This document shows, one piece after another, positions 22,831 through 35,260 of a stretch of 64,000 nt of DNA. Each line of letters starts with the position of its first letter. Position 1 is the first letter of the stretch. Both the position numbers and the translations under genes were made by a program. The stretch is from Phocoena phocoena (Eukaryota > Chordata > Mammalia > Artiodactyla > Phocoenidae). Below the pieces are notes generated by a model. It worked only from the letters and a program-made list of their open reading frames with translations, ran no database searches and had not been told where the DNA came from. The stretch spans positions 32,387,319 to 32,451,318 of the forward strand of contig NC_089236.1 in assembly GCF_963924675.1 (NCBI RefSeq). Reading direction: 5' to 3'.

Positions 22831-24767
22831 GAAAAATTTTTTTTTTAATTTTTATTTTATTTATATTTTTATACAGCAGGTTCTTATTAGTCATCAATTT
22901 TACACACATCAGTGTATACATGTCAAACCAAATTGCCCAATTCATCACCCCCCCACCCACACCCCCCCACCATTTTCCCCCCTTGGTGTCCATATGTTTG
23001 TTCTCTACATCTGTGTATCAACTTCTGCCCTGCAAACCGGTTCATCTGTACCATTTTTCTAGGTTCCATATACATGCGTTAATATACAATATTTGTTTTT
23101 CTTTCTGACTTACTTCACTCTGTATGACAGTCTCTAGATCCATCCACGTCTCAACAAATGACCCAATTTCATTCCTTTTTATGGCTGAATAATATTCCAT
23201 TGTATATATGTACCACATCTTCTTTATCCATTCATCTGTTGAGGGAAATTTACCTTGCATCCATGACCTGGCTACTGTAAATAGTGCTGCAATGAACATT
23301 GGGGTGCATGTGTCTTTTTGAATTATGGGTTTCTCTGGGTGATATATGCCCAGTAGTGAGCTTGTTGGATCATATGGTAACTCTATTTTTAGTTCTTTAA
23401 GGAACTTCCATGCTGTTCTCCATAGTGGCTGTATCAATTTACATTCCCATCAACAGTGCAAGAGGGTTCCCTTTTCTCCACACCCTCTCCAGCATTTGTT
23501 CTTTGTAGATTTTCTGATGATGCCCATTCTAACTGGTGTGAGGTGATACCTCATGGTACTTTTGATTTGCATTTCTCTAATAATTAGTGATGTTGAGCAG
23601 CTTTTCATGTGTCTCTTGGCCATCTGTATGTCTTCTTTGGAGAAATGTCTATTTAGGTCTTCTGCCCATTTTTGGATTGGGTTTTTAGTTTCTTTAATAT
23701 TGAGCTGCATGAGCTGTTTATATATTTTAGAGATTAATCCTTTGCCCGTTGATTCGTTTGCAAATATTTTCTCCCATTCTGAGGGTTGTCTTTTCGTCTT
23801 GTTTATCATTTCCTTTGCTGTGCAAAAGCTTTGAAGTTTCATTAAGTCCCATGTGTTTATTTTTGTTTTTATTTCCATTACTCTAGGAGGTGGATCAAAA
23901 AAGATTTTGCTGTGATTTATGTCAAAGAGTGTTCTTCCTATGATTTTCTCTAAGAGTTTTAGAGTGTCTGGTCTTACATATAGGTCTCGAATCCATTTTG
24001 AGTTTATTTTTGTGTATGGTGTTAGGGACTGTTCTAATTTCATTCTTTTACATGTAGCTGTCCAGTTTTCCCAGCACCACTTATTGAAGAGACTGTCTTT
24101 TCTCCATTGTATATCCTTGCCTCCTTTGTCAGAGATTAGTTGACCATAGGTGCGTGGGTTTATCTCTGGGTTTTCTATCTTGTTCCATTGATCTATGTTT
24201 CTGTTTTTGTGCCAGTACCATATTGTCTTGATTACTGTAGCTTTATAGTATTGTCTGAAGTCAGGGAGTCTGATTCCTCCAGCTCCATTATTTTCCCTCA
24301 AGACTGCTTTGGCTATTCGGGGTCTTTTGTGTCTCCATACAAATTTTAAGATTTTTTATTCTAGTTCTGTAAAAAATGCCATTGGTAATTTGATAGGGAT
24401 TGCATTGAATCTGTAGATTGCTTTGGGTAGTAGAGTCATTTTCACAATATTGATTCTTCCAATCCAAGAGCATGGTATATCTCTCCATTTGTTGTTATCA
24501 TCTTTAATTTCTTTCAACAGTGTCTTATAATTTTCTGCATACATGTCTTTTGTCTCCCTAGGAAGGTTTATTCCTAGGTATTTTATTCTTTTTGTTGCGA
24601 TGGTAAATGGGAGTGTTTCCTTAATTTGTCTATCAGATTTTTCATCATTAGTGTATAGGAATACAAGAGATTTCTGTGCATTAATTTTGTATCCTGCAAC
24701 TTTACCAAATTCATCGATTAGCTCTAGTAGTTGTCTGATGGATCTTTAGGATTCTCTATGTATAGAG
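22831..24767 (-). mobile_element. 5'-truncated L1 (copy C)
   Basis: The A-rich 3' end lies at the left (T-run at 22838-22847), followed by a 3' UTR of about 200 bases and the 3' part of ORF2. The element breaks off at about 24767 inside the RT region. Its 3' UTR ('tatacagcaggttcttattag..catcaattttacacacatcagtgtatacatgtc') is the same lineage as the L1 at 53 kb and unlike copy A. I found no convincing TSD. Confidence 0.9.
23042..24767 (-). pseudogene. L1 ORF2 3' part, two nonsense changes
   Basis: This encodes the end of the RT domain and the C-terminal domain of ORF2. One frame runs from about 24.54 kb to the natural end at 23042. Only two stops are visible in it: a Q codon in 'FTELEQKI' changed to TAA at about 24356, and a W codon changed to TGA at about 23450 within the cysteine motif ([18 protein letters not shown] in related copies). 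The 283-codon block 23450-24301 is otherwise intact. That level of preservation suggests a fairly recent insertion. Without the endonuclease and most of the RT it has no activity. Confidence 0.9.
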
Positions 24768-24779
24768 AACTTACTGGCA

Positions 24780-26464
24780 GTATTGTGGAATACATAGCCT
24801 GATTTTTTTTCTGCTGAAAACAACTAAAAATGCTGGATTAAAAATTGCTAAAGCTCTTTAAATATATTACTGAGCTGGGATAAAACTAAGGAGTTTCCAG
24901 AGGTCAAAAGTGTAATTGTAGTAGAACCCTGTGAGATAAGTGAGGACTGAAACAGTTTTCATTCTGAGAGTGTCTGCCAACCCTTATGACCCAGATCTTC
25001 TCTTTTTGTTGCTTCTACAAGGAGAAGGGGACAAGATAAAGCAAAGGCCTGACTGGGAGCACTAAGGTTATACCTTTCCCTGTAAGAGTGAACAAGAACT
25101 AAGGCCTGTTGTGTAGAAGGAGAGAGCAGGGAAACTTGCCTGCCACTGCCTTGGCACTGCATGGACCAGTCCATTTCCACTGAATGGAAAAATCCTACCC
25201 TGAGGATTTGCCAGCCTTCCTGGGGTTCTGCACCCAGAATTCTCATTTTCTGGTACAGTTAGTCCAAAAAGGTTCCAGCTGGCAGTGACCCCAGGCAACA
25301 GGCAGAAGCAAGTACAGATTCTCTCTGAAGGCATGAAAATTCAACCCAAGCCTCAAAGAACTCTTAGAGATAAGATTCCAAAATGTTTAGACATCAGCAT
25401 TATCAGATATAAACTCTAAAATAGTGTATTTAATATGTGTTGGTAAATAAAAGAGAATAAAAATATGAAAGGAGGGGCTTCCCTGGTGGCGCAGTGGTTG
25501 AGAGTCCGCCTGCCAATGCAGGGGACACGGGTTCGTGCCCCAGTCCGGGAAGATCCTACATGCCACGCAGCGGCTGGGCCCGTGAGCCATGGCCGCTGAG
25601 CCTGCGCATCCAGAGCCTGTGCTCCGCAACGGGAGAGGCCACAACAGTGAGAGGCCTGCGTACCGCAAATAATAATAGTAATAATAATAATAATAATAAT
25701 ATGAAAGAAACAGCAGGGTACTAGATACAACCAAGCAGACTAGAAAAAGAAGCAAACAGATTTCTAAAATGAACCATATAATAGTTAATGTTAGAAACAG
25801 TGGGTGGATTAAACCGAAGATTAACACCAGCTGGAGAGAAATTACTGTCCTGGAAGATAGATTGGAAGAAATTATCCAAAAGTACAGTTAAGAGACATGG
25901 AAGATAGACAACATCTTGGACATATCTAATTTTCCAAAAGATGTTAGAACAAAAGAGAAAACATACCCAATGAGAAAACGGCCAGAAGTTTTCAGAATTG
26001 TGGAGAGACAACAAAGTTCAAATTCAGGAAATTAAATGAATCTTGGGGAGAATAAATAAAAACAAAGCCATACCTATATAGGTCATAGTGAAACTGCAGA
26101 GCCTCAAAGATAAATATAAAAATATTCAGCAAGAAAAGCAAGATTACCTCTAAAGAACAGTAGTTAGACTGACAACCAATATCTCAATAGCAAAAATGCA
26201 ATTTGTGGAATGATACCATCATTGTGCTCAAAGAAAATACGCAAACATAAAATACGTCTTTCAAGAGTGAGAGTGAAATAAAGAGAACTTCTCAAAAACT
26301 GTTTACTACTGATAGATTCTTACTTAAGGAAATTCTGAAGGTAGATGCAAAATGATTCCAGAAGAGTTTGAAATAAAGAAGAAATGATACTGATAAATAT
26401 AGCATAAATGAAAAAAATGTGTAAAACGGTGATAACACTAATTTATGGAGTTAAAAAGAAAGAG
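24780..26464 (+). mobile_element. Old L1 5' UTR/ORF1 fragment, split by a CHR-1 SINE
   Basis: Phrases from old L1 5' UTR and ORF1 occur in order: 'ctgctgaaaacaactaaaaatgc', 'ccctgtgagataagtgaggactgaaacag', then after the SINE 'ctgtcctggaagatagattggaagaaatt', 'agagacatggaagatag', 'catagtgaaactgcagagcctcaaagataaa', 'gattacctctaaagaacagtagttagactgac'. Many stops; no protein possible. The 5' portion (to about 25330) is less certain. Confidence 0.6.
25472..25697 (+). mobile_element. CHR-1-type SINE with (AAT)n tail
   Basis: Full-length copy whose tail has become an AAT microsatellite (about 25669-25701, with one AGT interruption). TSD AATATGAAAG at 25462-25471 and 25698-25707. It lies inside the old L1 fragment. 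Confidence 0.92.
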
Positions 26465-26542
26465 TGTATGTAGTTTTGAAGGGTCTAGTTGATGTTAAAG
26501 TATTTAAGAAGTTGTATTATTTGGAAGAAGAGTTAAACAATG

Positions 26543-26549
<7 letters not shown>

Positions 26550-26573
<24 letters not shown>

Positions 26574-26577
26574 TATA
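26550..26577. repeat. (AT)n microsatellite
   Basis: About 14 AT units follow a 9-base A-run, at the junction between the old L1 fragment and the LTR-like element. Confidence 0.95.
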
Positions 26578-27460
26578 CGTCTCTGCCCGTGGTTCCCGGC
26601 ACAGACCCTTGTAATTTTATGGGTGATAAGAGTGCAAGGAGCATCCCTTGTTCTAACATTTAGTCTTTCTTTGACCCTGTCCCTGACACAGGGCTCCTAA
26701 GCTCTTGTGAATTCCTAAGTGATAAGGGTGATAGGAGCATCTTTAGTTCTAATGCGGTGACTCCATGTGGATTCCTGGATGGAGGCTGATCACCAGAAAG
26801 ACCACACCATGATGAGAAGCTTGGAATTTGCAACCTCACCCCCCTTTCTCCAGAGAGAGGAGAAGGGCTGGAGATGGAGTCAATAATTGATCATGCCTAC
26901 ACGAGGAAGCCTCCATGAAAATCTCAATAATTGGGGGTTTGGGGAGTCTTCTAGGTTTATGAGCTTATCCATGCTGGGAAGGTGACACACCCCAACTCCA
27001 CAGAGACAGAAGGTCCGGTGCTCAGGACCCTCCCAGACCTTGCCCTATGTATCTCTTCATTCGGCTATTTGTCTGTATCTTTTATGATCATCTTTAATAA
27101 ACTGGTAATGGTAAGCATTTCCCTGAGTTCTGTGAGTCGCTCTAGCAAATTAAGCAAACCCATGGAGAGGGTCATTGGAGCCTCTGATCTCTAGGTGGTT
27201 GGTCAGAAAAGCAGGTGATAACCTGGGCTTTTGATTGAGTTCTAAAGTGTGTATGTGTGTGTGTGTGTGTGTTTGGGAGGGTGGTAATTTGTGGGACTGA
27301 GCCCTCAACCTGTGGGATGTGATGCTATCTCCAGGTAGATAGTATCAGAATCAAATTAAATTGGAGGACACCCAGCTGGTGTCTGAGACTTGCTTGTTGT
27401 TGTGGGAAAAACCCCACACATTTGGTGACCAGAAGTGTCAGAAGCGTCCTGTGTGAGTAG
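26578..27460 (+). mobile_element. Ancient LTR-like element
   Basis: Recognisable LTR phrases: 'gatcatgcctac..gaggaagcctccatgaaaatc', a poly(A) signal in 'atcatctttaataaactgg' at about 27093, 'ctgagttctgtgagtcgctctagcaaatta', 'aacctgtgggatgtgatgctatctccaggtagatagt', and the 3' part 'gacacccagctggtgtctgag..cccacacatttggtga'. A related copy lies at 50340-50945. A GT microsatellite lies inside it. The subfamily was not assigned. Confidence 0.6.
27247..27272. repeat. (GT)n microsatellite
   Basis: 13 dinucleotide units with one AT interruption, inside the LTR-like element. Confidence 0.95.
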
Positions 27461-28250
27461 TAAATGAGAGTCACAGGAGGAAAACGCAAAAGTGAAAAAT
27501 TGGGTTTTTCCCTGCATAGGAAGAAAAAAAATGAGTTTTTCAGTTACAAAGAATAATTAATTAACTTTTAAAGATAAAGCTATCAAAATAGGGAAACTAC
27601 TAAAAGAATAGAGTGTAACTTTCAAACAGACAGAGGAAAGAAATGAAGTGAGAAAAGTTGGAGGTGGGGTAGAACAGGACTAAAATGCAATTTTTAGGAA
27701 TATATACACATACGAAAAACCCACAGAGAAAGCTTGTGGAGACTGGACACAAAGTGTGGCCGCTAGTCGGGGCTCAGTGGAGTTGCCAGCAGGATGGTCT
27801 TGGACTACCCAGGGCAGAGCTGGGGAGGAGGGCGCATGAGGACCAGTTTTCAGGAGCACCTTCATCCCAAAATGTTAGTGGTGATGACTCTTAGTGAAAT
27901 TTCAGGTATTTGTCAGTTTCTTCATATTTATATTTATAATATTTACATAAAACTAAGATATGTATGAAACTAAATTTATCTGACTGCAGGACACAACAAA
28001 GGGAATTTTCCGTGTTTTGAAAGGGCCAATGTTTGTAATTCCCTAGAAGTCACCCTGAAGCTATTTTTTTTGGAGTTTCTAATGGTCTAACTGAATTTCC
28101 TAAGGTGGGCTGTGCTTTATAAACTCTCAAGCCCCATCTATGCTACTGTTATCACTACCTTTCCTACATGGGTTAGTATTTAGCAATCATTCTTCTCTCA
28201 AGAGATCATTTTAATAAAACCACATTCATGCTGCGACACGAATGTGTCAT
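27461..28250. other. Unannotated single-copy DNA
   Basis: No repeat or gene recognised. Confidence 0.45.
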
Positions 28251-28260
28251 CTAGCCACAT

Positions 28261-28472
28261 TTTTTTCTTTTTTTTTTTTCTGCGGTACACGGGCCTCTCA
28301 CTGTTGTGGCCTCTCCCATTGCAGAGCACAGGCTCCAGACGCGCAGGCTCAGCAACCATGGCTCACGGGCCCAGCTGCTCCACGGCATGTGGGATCTTCC
28401 CGGACCGGGGCACGAACCCGCGTCCTCTGCATCGGCAGGCTGACTCTCAACCACTGCGCCACCAGGGAAGCC
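28261..28472 (-). mobile_element. CHR-1-type SINE
   Basis: Full-length minus-strand copy. Imperfect TSDs CTAGCCACAT (28251-28260) and CTAACCGCAT (28473-28482) differ at two positions, so it is somewhat older. Confidence 0.93.
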
Positions 28473-28482
28473 CTAACCGCAT

Positions 28483-29272
28483 CTTAAAACTATGTCATCT
28501 TACAACAGAGGACTCCCATATTGTGGGCCTTCTGTAATTATTAATACATGTAAATAATATTTTTTCGATCATTTTACCTGTTCTAACTACTATCCTGTTG
28601 TTTATTTTCTCCTCATTGCCAAAACGCCTCTACCCTCCATCCTTTTCAGCCCTCCCTCCCAACACTCACACATGCCCCGCCCCCCCCCCCCCCCCCCATG
28701 TGCACACTTCCCAGTTCTTTCATTTTCATCGATGGCACCATCATCGTTTCAATTTCTTGGGCCAGGAGTCATGATTCTTCCCCTTCCTTTATACATATAA
28801 CTAGTTGTTCAATATTAAATACAAATAAATTTCTCCAGGAAATAATATCCCTAAAGGCAGAAGGGAAGATCAGGGAAGCGGCTGTGGTGGAGATCATCCA
28901 TTTTCCCACTCTTCTCCCCTCCTTTGGGCGCACAGCCGCGGTACAGTTCTAAGCTTTCCCTGTAGCGAGGTGATTCGCTTCTTGTCACTGGGACGTGAAC
29001 ACAAATGGTGTCCGCTACTCCCAGGCCTGGCCAGGAAAACCTCTGGTGTCCCCTCCTTCATGGTCTTTTTCTCCTTAAGCTGCCTGTCCCCCACTCTCCC
29101 CACCTCCTCACCAGCAGCAACCCCAGAGCCAGATGCTGAAGTGGCAAAGCCACTGCCAGCCTGGGCTCTGAAAGACTTGTGGGGCATCCTGCCCCACCTG
29201 CAGGCCAGCCCTTAACCGCTCTGGGTTGTGAGGGGAGCAGGACGTGAACTGCCAGCGTCTTGAGCCCTGAGT
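28483..29272. other. Unannotated DNA with a poly(C) run
   Basis: C/T-rich DNA with a run of 18 C at 28680-28697 directly after CATGCCCCG. Open frames at 28698-29215 have no recognisable domain. Confidence 0.5.
28680..28697. repeat. Poly(C) tract
   Basis: Eighteen consecutive C bases. Such runs are rare in mammals compared with poly(A), and their length is often uncertain in assemblies. Confidence 0.9.
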
Positions 29273-29286
29273 CTTCGGGTCTCTTT

Positions 29287-29486
29287 TTTTTTTTTTTTTT
29301 TTTTTTTTTTGCGTGGTGTGTGGACCTCTCACTGTTGTGGCCTCTCCCGTTGCAGGGCGGGCTCAGCAGCCACGTCTCACGGGCCCAGCCGCTCCGAGGC
29401 ATGTGGGATCCTCCCGGACCGGGGCACGAACCTGCGTCCCCTGCATCAGCAGGCGAACCCCCAACCACCGCGCCACCAGGGAAGCC
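29287..29486 (-). mobile_element. CHR-1-type SINE with internal deletion
   Basis: Minus-strand copy with a long T-run. TSD CTTCGGGTCTCTTT is perfect at 29273-29286 and 29487-29500. About 21 bases are missing: compared with other copies, the GAGCACAGGCTCCGGACG-type block before GGGCTCAGC is absent. Confidence 0.93.
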
Positions 29487-29500
29487 CTTCGGGTCTCTTT

Positions 29501-29928
29501 GTTTGCACTGTCTTCCTACCCTAACTCAACGAGTGGCACATTTTCAAGAGTTGCTCCTAATAGCCTGAGAATGAAACTTCGTTCTCTAATGATTTTCTCT
29601 AAAGTTCTTTTCAGATGAATTCTTAAACACTGTGTGGTGTTTCACCCATGAATGTCAGATTTACCTCATTAGTTAATTTGATCTCCTGGGTGCGGAACTG
29701 TTCTTCTTTTCACTCAGTGTGATACAGAGGCACACTCTGTGGGGTACATCTCAGATGCCAAAAGTTAAGCAGAGCGGTATTTTCCACTAGAACCATTTGG
29801 TTTGTTACAATTACGGATGGAAATGTGATCTGGAAGCTGAAGCCGCAGTTCTGAGAGTGCAAAAATAGCAGCAACAAGTCATATATTTACAGGAAACAAA
29901 AGGTTTAAAACTAGAATTATAACAGAAA
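29501..29928. other. Unannotated DNA downstream of a weak coding candidate
   Basis: No repeat recognised. I saw no clear AATAAA on the minus strand that would serve the candidate exon at 29929-30150. Confidence 0.4.
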
Positions 29929-30150
29929 CTAAACGACATGGGCTGTTCTGGAATAGGATGCAGGAATTTCAGAAGAGTCGTCTCCTGTTTTGATGGCTCT
30001 TCTTGAGTCTGTCTCAGATGTTATCCAAGTATAGCTGAGCCGTTTATACACATCCCACAAATTTGACACCGGATGCCTTGAGAAATCATATGGATATTTC
30101 TTAAAGGTCTTTAGGAAGGAGCGCTGCAGGGCTTCAAACATGGTACACAC
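29929..30150 (-). other. Weak candidate terminal coding segment
   Basis: A minus-strand frame of about 70 codons from ATG 30139-30141 ends in a stop at 29929. It has protein-like composition (FKKYPYDFSRHP, LWDVYKRLSYTW) and several CpG-containing codons. A possible acceptor (TTTCTGTGTGTACCATGTTTGAAG) is mediocre, and no poly(A) signal was seen. It could be a real last exon, a processed pseudogene fragment or chance. I do not recognise a family. Confidence 0.2.
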
Positions 30151-31129
30151 AGAAAAATGCCTTCTGACGCCTCTTCACCCTCCATCTCCACCAGATACCT
30201 ACAGTGGCTGCAAAAGCACCTCTCACTGTGGAAATCTCTACATTTTCCTCCTCTGTCCTCTGCTGCCTTTTGCTCATCCCTCTCTGTTCTTTTCAGTGTA
30301 AATCCTGCTACCCTATTCTACAGATTCCCCAAATATCCACCCCTCACTCAGCTCCCTGATCTCCGTGGAAATATCCAAGCAAAGGGATGCGGGTTGGTAG
30401 GAAAGAGGGTGTGAGTGAATTCTTCCACATTAATTTTTTTGTCCCTATCATACTGATATGTGAGCTTTGTGGGATTGTATTGATCAGATGATTCTTTTCT
30501 ATGCTCTATCCACTTTTTAGGAAGAAGCTCTTAGTTCTCCAACAGACCCACAGCCCTTAGCTAAATGAATTGGGAAGGTTTTAGGGAAGTGCAAGGCCCA
30601 GAAATTGAGGGGTGAGGCTTTGATCTCTACCAATGTCAGTTGTAATTCTTAGTTACCAGTTTCGGAGGCTAATGCTCCAGGCCACTGACAGAAGGGGTTG
30701 GGAATTGTTCAGTTTATTTCCATTTTCCCCAGAACTCTCATTCTATGGAGGTCCTAAAAGCAAGGTTGTGTAAGGCTCATTTGTCCATCTTTATATGATC
30801 TTTGAGGACAGGTACCTCTTCAGGTTGTTTGCCTGAAGACTTAGAGAAATAAAGGAACAGGGTATTTCCTTGTCTGCAGACAAAAAGCAAACCAGTGGAA
30901 GCGCCTGTCTTAGCCCTCTGATGGCTGTGGTTCTGTCCAAATTCTTGCTCTGCAATAGGGAATGATGGGCATTAACTAGCACTACCATTTCTAGCTCTCA
31001 GTGACCCTCAGGTCTGTGTCAAGCTGATTTCCATGAGCCAGTGAGAGCAGGAGATTAGAAGATATCCGCCTTTTCTGTTTGGTCCCAGTCTGATGCTAGC
31101 AGTGTTCTCAGCTAGGAACGTCCACAGGA
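30151..31129. other. Unannotated single-copy DNA
   Basis: No repeat or gene recognised. A good-looking acceptor (CTGTTCTTTTCAG) at about 30283-30295 on + leads into no convincing exon. Confidence 0.4.
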
Positions 31130-31600
31130 CTTGTAGTGAGCCCCAGGGAACGCTCCCCTCTGCCACCAGGGCCAATGTGGTGGCTGGACCAGCCTCTGTG
31201 GTCCTTATGACTGCAGGATGCCCTCTAGTAACACATCGTCAGGGAACTTGAGGAATAAGATTTATTACTCACATGTCCTGGTGGGTACACGGCACAGAGT
31301 GAGAGGGAAGGAATGTGGACCTGGGGCCTGCCTTCATTAGGGTCCAAAGGTAGGGTGTCTAGGGTGTCAGGGCTTCACTCTATTGGCAAATTTAAAACAT
31401 AAGAGCACAGGAAGAGAGAAACAGGGTCCCCTAAGTGGTCAGTTATCTAGTTACGCAGGGCTTTCTCAAAGGAGAACTTCATGGGTGGGGCGGCCTGATT
31501 CCTTACATACTTGTGTAGCTCAAATATGTTAATTTGAGGTGGATGGTTGTGAAACGGATGCCCAGCAGTCAAAAGCTTACTGTCAGACACTTACAATACA
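31130..31600 (-). mobile_element. Probable LTR
   Basis: Read on the minus strand: a C/T-rich region ('ccccaggtccacattccttccctctcactctgtgcc', 'cacccaccaggacatgtgag'), then AATAAATCTTATTCC at about 31249-31263, then a short tail rich in 'cctgcagtcataaggacc'. This is the U3-R-U5 layout of a mammalian LTR. Ends and family are not defined. Confidence 0.4.
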
Positions 31601-32485
31601 CTGACCACACTGAAGCCCTAGGAGCTGAGAATCCTAGTGTCAGACAATTCGCTTCATTTCACTTGCTGGGGAAGAGGGCCACGAACTAGAATTTGGGGTT
31701 CTAGGGGGCTCATGTTTCTGTTGCCCTTTTCATTTGTCTTCAAGCCCTCACTGGCTGGCAGCCCGCCTGGCAACTCACTCCTGCAGCCTCTGCCTCGCAT
31801 TCTGAGTGCGGGGTCCCGGCCTCGCTGACAACTTCATGTTTCCTACAATCATTTCCTTTGTGACCTTTACAGCTGTCAAATGAGCTTATGGTCTTTTTTT
31901 CCCTCTAGTGCTTTACCCTGAAGTGAAATAAAGCTACACATTAATCAGCTTGGGTTCCCAGACACTTTGCTCTGAGCGTCCTCTGTAGTTCTCTGCCGTC
32001 TAGTAGAACATGCGTGTAGGAGCAAGGCTGGCCTGCCCTTTCAGAACACACTGTGCTCTCCAAGGCCGCGTGATAGAGCTTGTTTAGATAAAAGCGCCAG
32101 GCCTGTTTTGGTAGCTTCTGTTTGGTTTATTTGACTTTGGTGAGATCATATTAAAGTTTCATGCTTTCTGGGTGTGTAAAATTGATGAAGCATAAATTAG
32201 TTGGCTGATCTGTGCATTGTTGCTCTATTGTTCGTAAATGACTGTCTTTGGGAAGCTCCCTAGTGGATACAACCTTGTCTGCATGGATCTTAGATAAAAC
32301 ACCACTGTTAGCATTTGTCAGAAAAGTATGCATCTGTGGAGAAAAAAAAAATTTTTTTTCAGTTCTCTGAAAAATCAGACAAGATGTTTATTTCTACATA
32401 TTCTTATTTCTCTCCCCATCATTTCTAAAGAATGTATGTCCCACAGTGATGTGGGTGATCTAATGGCATGTACCAGTAGTGTTGA
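31601..32485. other. Unannotated single-copy DNA
   Basis: No repeat or gene recognised. Confidence 0.45.
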
Positions 32486-32500
32486 AAATTAGAGTGACAG

Positions 32501-32836
32501 GGCTTCTCTGGTGGCGCAGTGATTAAGAATCCGCCTGCCAATGCAGGGGACACAGGTTCGAGCCCTGGTCTGGGAAGATCCCACATGCCACGGAGCAACT
32601 AAGCCCAGGCACCACAACTACTGAGCCCGCGATCTAGAGCCCGTGTGCCACAACTACTGAAGCCTGTGTGCCTAGAGCCTGTGTTCTGCAACAAGAGAAC
32701 CCACCACAATGAGAAGCCCGTGCACTGCAATGAAGAGTAGCCCCCGCTCGTCACAACTAGAGAAAGCCCGCGTGGAGCAACGAAGACCCAACACAGCCAA
32801 AAGTAATAAATGAATTAAATAAATAAATAAATAAAT
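32501..32836 (+). mobile_element. CHR-2-type SINE, two internal units
   Basis: tRNA head, a body with two CCACAACTACTGA units, GAAGACCCAACACAGCC and an (AAAT)n tail. A perfect 15-bp TSD, AAATTAGAGTGACAG, lies at 32486-32500 and 32837-32851. Confidence 0.95.
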
Positions 32837-32851
32837 AAATTAGAGTGACAG

Positions 32852-33329
32852 ACAATCTCAAACGCTATGGTTATTTTCTAAAATAAACACAGGAAAGCAT
32901 ATACTGAAAATGTATCAAGTAGGAAGGTGATATGCTTGCCTTAAATACCAAGATAATTTAGTACAGGCTGATTTTTGCCATAATTAATATAGTAACAGAT
33001 GTTCACCTTGGAATACCTCAAATATAAATCTTGATGCATGTAAAATTAATAAAAATGTGAAGCCTCCTAATTTAGTTAGATTTTGCTTTTATGAAGATGA
33101 AATAAAACTTAGGATGTTTGATACCATGAGTAATTGTTAGTTATTTTCCTTTTGTAGGTGGCTTAACAAAATTTATACAACCTCCTGTCAAATTAAAAAA
33201 AAAAATTCTAATGGTTCAAGAAAAATATATGTCTGTGTGTTGTCATAGACAAAGTAGGATGCTGGCTTGGTTACCTGCCGCTCAACCTCAGACTTATTTT
33301 TTGTCCCCAAATGAAAATTTCATGCTGTT
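32852..33329. other. Unannotated AT-rich DNA
   Basis: Nothing recognised. Confidence 0.45.
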
Positions 33330-33610
33330 TCCATCTTCAGGGCCTCTGTCTATATTGTTCCCTCTACCTGGAGCTCTCTCTGTCTGCCTAGTTTACCATT
33401 CTCTCCACGTGAATTGTCACTACCCAGGAGAGCTTCCCTGACCCCCCATCAACACAGTTAGCCTCCCATTGTCCTAAAGCCTGTTTCCTAGACCATGCAC
33501 ACTTACTCTGTCTTCCTTGGTGACTTATACACCCCTCAATGGCAGAGGCTCTGTTTCTTGAGCCTTATATCCCCAGTTTTTAGCAGAGTCCCTGGCATTA
33601 CTGATTGAGT
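33330..33610 (+). mobile_element. L2 3' region
   Basis: Classic L2 3' order: 'cagggcctctgtc', 'ttccctctacctggagctctc', 'gagagcttccctgacccccc', 'atggcagaggctctgtttcttgagccttatatccccag', 'agagtccctggcatta'. Confidence 0.75.
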
Positions 33611-35029
33611 GGGTTTATGGTAAGGACTGATATCTGAACAGCTTATGATTGGCTCTTGCATCTAATTGATATTTTATATGCACAGCTGGAATTTAGCAAA
33701 ACGGTCAGAGTTGTCCAAGAATAAACCAATATCATTCTCTGACAGATCCTTCAGTTTTCTTTCATTAAATGAATTGTTCATTAATTATTTGCAACACAGT
33801 TGAAGTAAATTTTATTAAGCTTTATGGTATCATGCAGGACACTGAAGATACGGTAATTAACAAAATATAGAGCTTGTTTTCTGTAAACAAGTCAGATACT
33901 GGAGACGTATGCCACTAGATTTGTGTGTAAGGATAATGTCAGCAACTCTTAACTTTAAAGGATTGAATTTGGGAACAAAAAGGATGGACAGATAGAAACT
34001 TTATACTGGAATGTTTTAGTAATAACAGGCAAGTTTGCTTTTCATCTAAGTTGTCTTTTAAAAATTCAATTATTTATTTGTTATTATTGCTGACTATAGA
34101 ATGGAAAAAGCATACATATGGGAGGCCAATACCTAGTTCAGTTCATGTACAATAAATCTCTTATCTTCAGTATGATTGGAACATAAATTGCTGCTCATCC
34201 AAATAATGGAATTCAGAAACCTCTCAAAAAATGTTAATCCAAAATGCACAGCTTACTACTAATCAAAGGTATGAGAAATACCTTGATGAGTGAACTGAAA
34301 ACTAAAAACTTTACACATTCTGAATTTATTTTTTAAAAAACCCCAAGCTCAAATGTACTCAATTTTCTAGATATTATTAAAAGGCCTATTTTAAACAAAG
34401 TGATTGTTTTGGCAAAAAATAAGTCTTATCAAAGTTACAACTTATGTATTGTACTTCCATTTCCCCCTAAATTCAGAAAGAAAAAAGGAAGCCAAGGGAA
34501 AACCAAAAATGATGTACATTGTTATTTTGCTGAGAGGCTAACGGTTTGGGAAGAACTCATCTTTTGTACATACCATACTAACAGAAATCTCACGAGTCTT
34601 CAAAACACGGAGGGCTTGACAAGCTGTTCATCTGTGCAGAGAAAGCATTCCTAGTGGGAGCAGTGTCTGCAAAGTCAACTAACCTCAGAGGACCCAACAT
34701 TTCTGTCTTGGACCAACGATGGCAGCAAATGTTCATGTTTAAACTTAGTCGCCTTATGTGTGATTATTTAACAATACTGTACTCAAAGAGAAGCATTGAT
34801 GACAGGAATTCAAATGAGAAAATATTTCATAAAATTATCTATTTTCATCTTTGATATATAGGTATAGGAGATTCTGGGAAATCATAGCATTTTGAAACAA
34901 AATAATGAAGCTGAGTGGTGAGTCATCTCTAAGGGCAAGTACAAAACTGTCTGCAAAACATGGAGCAGGCAGGGTGTTTGAGTCTTACATCTCCACTGTT
35001 TTTCTAGAAGGCATTTTAGAATTGCAAAA
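33611..35029. other. Unannotated single-copy DNA
   Basis: No repeat or gene recognised. Confidence 0.45.
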
Positions 35030-35260
35030 GGAGCCAGTATAGCTTAAGATCACAGGGTCTGGAGTTTTCGAATGCTTAGATTTTAATTATGAGTTCAATC
35101 CTTACTGGCTGATGACCATGGATAAATTATTTAACTTCTCTACTCATTCACTGGTGAAATGGGCTCCAAAAGCAACTCTTCTTCATGAGGGTGTTACACA
35201 CATAAAGTGAGATAAGACACATAACATGCTTGGAACAGTGCTTAGCCCACATGAATGTTT
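35030..35260 (+). mobile_element. MIR SINE
   Basis: MIR order: 'agtatagcttaagatcacagggtctgga', 'gagttcaatccttactggctgatgacc', 'aattatttaacttctct', 'gtgaaatggg', 'gagggtgttacacacataaagtgagat', 'ttggaacagtgcttagc'. Confidence 0.75.
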
